Below are positions 60,445-64,000 of a stretch of DNA of 64,000 bases, in pieces. The stretch comes from Ciborinia camelliae. Lineage: Eukaryota; Ascomycota; Leotiomycetes; Helotiales; Sclerotiniaceae. The translations under genes and the position numbers were made by a program. The stretch is from positions 1,457,476 through 1,521,475 of the forward strand of contig JANPYM010000001.1 of NCBI GenBank assembly GCA_025890175.1, given 5' to 3'. The notes under the pieces were generated by a model. The model was not told the DNA's origin. It did not search any database and saw only the letters and a list, made by a program, of their open reading frames with translations. The first letter of the stretch is position 1; each line of letters begins with the position of its first letter.

Positions 60445-60644
60445 GAAGAAGTGAAGAAGTGAAGAAGTGAAGAAGTGAAGAAGTGAAGAAGTGAAGAAGT
60501 GAAGAAGTGAAGAAGTGAAGAAGTGAAGAAGTGAAGAAGTGAAGAAGTGAAGAAGTGAAGAAGTGAAGAAGTGAAGAAGTGAAGAAGTGAAGAAGTGAAG
60601 AAGTGAAGAAGTGAAGAAGTAAAAAAGTAAAAAAGTAAAGAAAT
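60445..60644. repeat. 8-bp satellite, 22 perfect units
   Basis: GAAGAAGT is repeated 22 times without a change (60445-60620), then three degenerate AAAAAAGT-like units. Pure purine/T composition gives strong strand asymmetry. Such runs are usually length-variable between isolates. Confidence 0.95.
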
Positions 60645-60811
60645 GAAGAATCTTAGATGGAAAAAAAAAGACAAAAAGAAAGACAAAAAGAAATACCGAA
60701 AAGAAAGAGAAATATCGAAAAGCGTATGCGTATATTATCGGATACCTAGATAGATATCCAGTAAAAAAAAGGTTTTTTTCCCTCCATCCATCCATCCATC
60801 CATCCGTCCGC

Positions 60812-60862
60812 AATATGATATGATATGATATGATATGATATGATATGGTATGGTATGGTATG
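60812..60862. repeat. 5-bp microsatellite
   Basis: About seven units of ATATG/ATGAT followed by three or four TATGG variants. Confidence 0.9.
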
Positions 60863-61095
60863 ACAGGGTATGATATCATACCAGCCGGTACGTTAGCGTT
60901 AGGTTACTTAATGTTTATTGCTCATTATGCACATGTGAATTTTTTAAGGTGCCCTCCCCTTTCCGTCTCCCTCCATTCCCTTCCCTTCCCCTTTCATCTC
61001 TCGGAAACTTACATGGCACACCCTGCCTCACCAGTCACCAGTCACCATATCTCACTCAACGTGAGCAGCATCTCTCTCTCTCTCTCTCTCTCTAC

Positions 61096-64000
61096 CTATT
61101 CAATACCACCAACATCCCAACCCGCACCCACATCGACATCCAAACCCACATCTACATCCACACCCGCATCGCCCCCATCAATCTTCATTTCCTCGGGATT
61201 ATTGACAGCCGGAACCAAGGGATCGTCAACCTTCATCTCCTCCTCAACGGGTAACTCAACCCATCTCGCCGCTTCCGTACACCAAGCCTCCTCAACGGCA
61301 AATTTTCTCCTAAAGACCCTCAACCACCTCTCTCCCCACGCTCTGACCAATTCCTCATCACCCGTCGTTCCATCGGCATCTTGAATTTCTTCATCTTTGG
61401 TTCCGTTGGCCCAGCTGCTGAGAAGCTCGTCCATTTCCGTTCCCAATTCACGCATACTGATTCGTTCCATCTCCACGGTGTGTTTGATGAGATCTTTTTG
61501 TTCGTCGGGTAGTCCGGCGACTCGAAGACTGAGTTGAACTTGACGAATTCTGCCCGTGACTTTTCCTACTGTCGCTCCGACCATTTCGTAGACGAAAGAT
61601 TGGCTTAATTTCTTACCCTCGCTACCCAAAGCCCATTGAACCACACTTTGTGGGCTGAGAATGGTGTAGTTAAGTAATTTATCGATAATATTTACACCAA
61701 TTCCAGGTTGATCTTTCCAGTATTGCATAACGGAAGTGATGATTTGGCGACGGGCGACGGGGGAAGCGGGTCCGATGGCTAGAAGACGATCTTTGCATCG
61801 TTCGATGCAGGAGAGAACGTGACTGAGAGATTTAGAACCGATATAACAAATCGATGTTACGTAGGCATCCGTGGAGGGAACAAGAGGATCTGGAAGAGCT
61901 TGTTCGGCGGCCAAGGCGTGGATTCTATCAACAACAGGTTGGATCTCCTCTTCTGTGGCCTTTTTGCGAAGGAGGGAAAGTATTTCTTGACCTTCAATGC
62001 CGAATGGTGTATCTATTTACTATTAGAACAATCCACATCTATAAAACAATTAAACTTACCTGGATCATTAAACTTGAAATCAGGAGTATCTTTTTCCTTT
62101 TCCTCTGTAATCAACTGTTGATACGGTGGTGGCAAGGTCCCCTTAATTCTTTGAGCGAAACTCAAACGAATCTCCTTGTCTAAAGAACCGACAATAAAAG
62201 CCTTCTTTGGGTCCAAATCCGAAAGTTCAACATCATCAATCCATTCAGTCCACTTCCAGGTGAAACCAAAGTTACTCAAATGATGCGAGAACCAATCCAT
62301 AAATCTATAGCTCAACTCAAGATCCATGGAATCCACATTTCTATACAAGAAACGGATCGCACGACCAAGAGATGGTGCAATAGCAGCTGGAGCAATCTTG
62401 CAAGATTCCGTCAAGACAGCATGATAATAAACGAGTTTGTGTTCGGGAACTGGCAATTGGAATAATTGAGAAAAGACAGCATCGACTGCAACATCTTCCG
62501 GCTTCCATGTTGATCTGTCTCCCTCAACATCTCGAAGTCGATCGAATGGAGTAGCTCTCTTGACGAATGTATCAGGAGCAAAATAACAATCGATATCGAT
62601 CAAGAATTTGGCAGTGGCATTTCTGTTGTAATCCAAGATGTTGATTGTATCAACCAAAGCATCTCTCAACAAACATGACGAAATATCCGTGATAGGTGGT
62701 ACAGTCTCCACATCCTGATTAGCGTAGACTGAAAAGTAAAGCTCAGGAAACAAAGGTCTTGGGCCAGCGTTGACAACCTCAGGAAGAGTGATCGCGGGCA
62801 AAGTGTGTTTGGAAGCCGAAGTCAAAGCTTCTTGTTGTTCCGGTTCAATCATCTTCCAAGGTCTAGGTAAACAGAAGAGTTCCCATCCATTTTGCGACTC
62901 GGCCTGTAATTGCTTTTGCAAAAGACTCAAGACACCAATTGGCGCAATGGAATCATCCTTGTTACTTCCCGGATATGGCTCAACCAAAGCTTGTAGAACA
63001 TGTGGTTCTGAAGCAATGATATCAGTATTCTCAATCATAGCTGCAGCCTTATCATGGGCATCCGTCGCCGAAGATGCCATGATATATGGAATGGTAAGAA
63101 GGATAATCTTGACCAATTCAGGTCCAATAGTCTATGAATCTCAATGTTAGTTAACCATCTCCAAAACATAATCCCATCTCCATTTAAATTTCTCACCTCT
63201 TCATTATTCTCCGTCTGCAAATCCAGTGCTTTGGTCAAGAAATCCTGCAAGACAGTGAACACTCCATCACCCTCCAATAATCCCTGCAAACTTCCCAAAA
63301 ACTTCATATACAACTTAACCTGTCTCCAATCGCCAGCCGTGATGGATTTATTTAAGTTCTTCGCAGCTCGTTCCAACAACTCCTTAACCATCTCCTCTTT
63401 CAATGTATTCAATACCATAACCACCGCCGCGACAAAAGGAATCTTGAATGGTTGTTCCACCACCAATTGTAATGACAAATCATAGAATGAATTGCGCAAT
63501 TCGACATCATCGTAATTGTCGCAAACAGTTTTGGCTATTTCCGCTACTTCTGACTCGACGCGCTTTAGAGGTGACTCGGCAATTGAGAGAAGTTGTTTGC
63601 GAACTTTGACAATGAGAGGTTCTTCGTAACGACGGCGTTGAGGTCTTCGATCATAATCATCTTCATCTGTAATTTGAGAAAGTAATTGTCAGCTTTTTTG
63701 TGTTTGGAATCCTGGGTGTTGAATATTGAAGTTCAATCAATAACTCTCCAAGCTTAACCTCAATCTCAATGCTGTATCGTCCACATCTTAAACACTTCTA
63801 CCCATCGAACTTTTATTTCCCGCTTCAGCTCCATTTCCAATCCATTCCCATCATCCTATCCATCACCAACCAACAAGAAAAGACAATAGAAAAAAACAAG
63901 AAGAAGAAGAAGAAAAACAAACCTCTATATCTCTTCCTCCCCCCACCACCACCTCTCCCACCACCCCCATTATATCTCCCTCTATATCCACCCCTTCCAC
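61096..64000 (-). CDS. CBC1: Nuclear cap-binding protein large subunit CBP80 (partial, 5' end beyond window)
   Basis: Minus strand, exons 64000-63923 (incomplete), 63666-63197, 63131-62060 and 62012-61096; all phases agree and give about 845 residues in this window. Exon 1 encodes an RGG-like stretch (GGRGGGGGRKRYR) joining DEDDYDRRPQRRRYEEP, the usual CBP80 N-terminus. MIF4G-type helical repeats follow: SIAESPLKRVESEVAEIAK, LRNSFYDLSLQLVVEQPFKI, PFVAAVVMVLNTLKEEMV, WKWTEWIDDVELSDLDPKK and, in the last exon, QYWKDQPGIGVNIIDKLLNY. The C-terminus ends in Asp/Val-rich repeats (DVDVGLDVDVGAG). CBP80 with CBP20 binds the m7G cap and coordinates splicing, 3' processing and export. Only the start codon and the first few residues are missing. 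Confidence 0.95.

Larger units (their letters stand above)
59268..61095. other. Microsatellite-rich convergent spacer
   Basis: 1.8 kb between the 3' ends of SF3B4 and CBP80. It holds AT dinucleotide runs (about 59773-59785), TACATA runs, the 14-bp and 8-bp arrays listed separately, TCCA repeats (60784-60803) and a (TC)n run (61071-61093). Open frames of 100-179 codons through this region are repeat artefacts. Confidence 0.8.

Noticed and set aside
59944..60462. 172-codon frame with repeated HTSHFTPPISHLPF-like units
   Set aside because: It is the 14-bp minisatellite read in frame: 14 codons equal three units, so any frame without a stop stays open. No domain is present.
60040..60644. CRISPR-like appearance of regular repeats
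   Set aside because: Units abut directly with no unique spacers, and the genome is eukaryotic with spliceosomal introns.
60382..60879. 165- and 123-codon frames rich in LLHFFTSS
   Set aside because: They translate the 8-bp GAAGAAGT array on the minus strand.

Overview
The window is nuclear DNA of a filamentous ascomycete. Its genes carry short introns (about 46-83 nt, mostly GTRNGT...CTRAY...YAG), intergenic DNA is AT-rich, and the protein families are typical of Pezizomycotina: a HET-domain protein, STRIPAK scaffold HAM-2/PRO22, a CYSTM protein, a secreted intradiol dioxygenase, 2EXR and ankyrin remnants, and a MYND protein. Overall character suggests Leotiomycetes (Sclerotiniaceae-like, e.g. 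Botrytis/Sclerotinia). That placement is inferred from style and remembered families, not from a search.

Layout. 1-3.2 kb: no convincing gene, with an LTR-like scrap at the left edge. 3.3-9.5 kb: a membrane-anchored A1-protease-like protein without catalytic aspartates, a possible gene scrap, and the six-exon HAM-2/PRO22 (STRIP) gene. 9.5-14.6 kb: no gene, but an array of the motif TTTTGTTGCAYRTC. 14.6-21.4 kb: a four-TM membrane protein, a HET-domain protein with an N-myristoylation-type start, a 2EXR-family pseudogene with several frame breaks, and a small MYND protein. 21.4-26.9 kb: gene-poor, with a hairpin-bearing LTR-like repeat near 25.1 kb. 27-31.5 kb: intradiol dioxygenase, F-box protein and CYSTM protein. 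31.5-38.6 kb: a second gene-poor stretch with another copy of the LTR-like repeat. 38.6-43.4 kb: divergent uL5m (mitoribosome) and a USP-type deubiquitinase. 43.4-48.1 kb: the second TTTTGTTGCAYRTC array, partly built from visible tandem duplications of 134 and 157 bp.

48.1-54 kb: a decayed ankyrin-repeat gene, then two divergent unrecognised genes (905 aa and 496 aa) sharing a 258-bp promoter. 54.8-64 kb: mostly housekeeping. It holds a class I methyltransferase, a mitochondrial FAD/folate-type carrier, TOM7 (five tiny exons that single-frame ORF calling cannot find), SF3B4/Hsh49 (with a 20-nt first coding exon), a microsatellite-rich convergent spacer, and the large cap-binding subunit CBP80, which is cut by the window end. 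TOM7 and SF3B4 share a 326-bp divergent promoter. Splicing and cap-binding functions (SF3B4, CBP80) and mitochondrial functions (carrier, TOM7, uL5m) dominate the conserved genes.

The most unusual signal is non-coding: two arrays about 32 kb apart of a 14-bp core motif (at least 22 clear copies, both strands), often followed by TCCGGAGAAT-like or TGTAATATATATT-like sequence. I do not recognise it as a described element.
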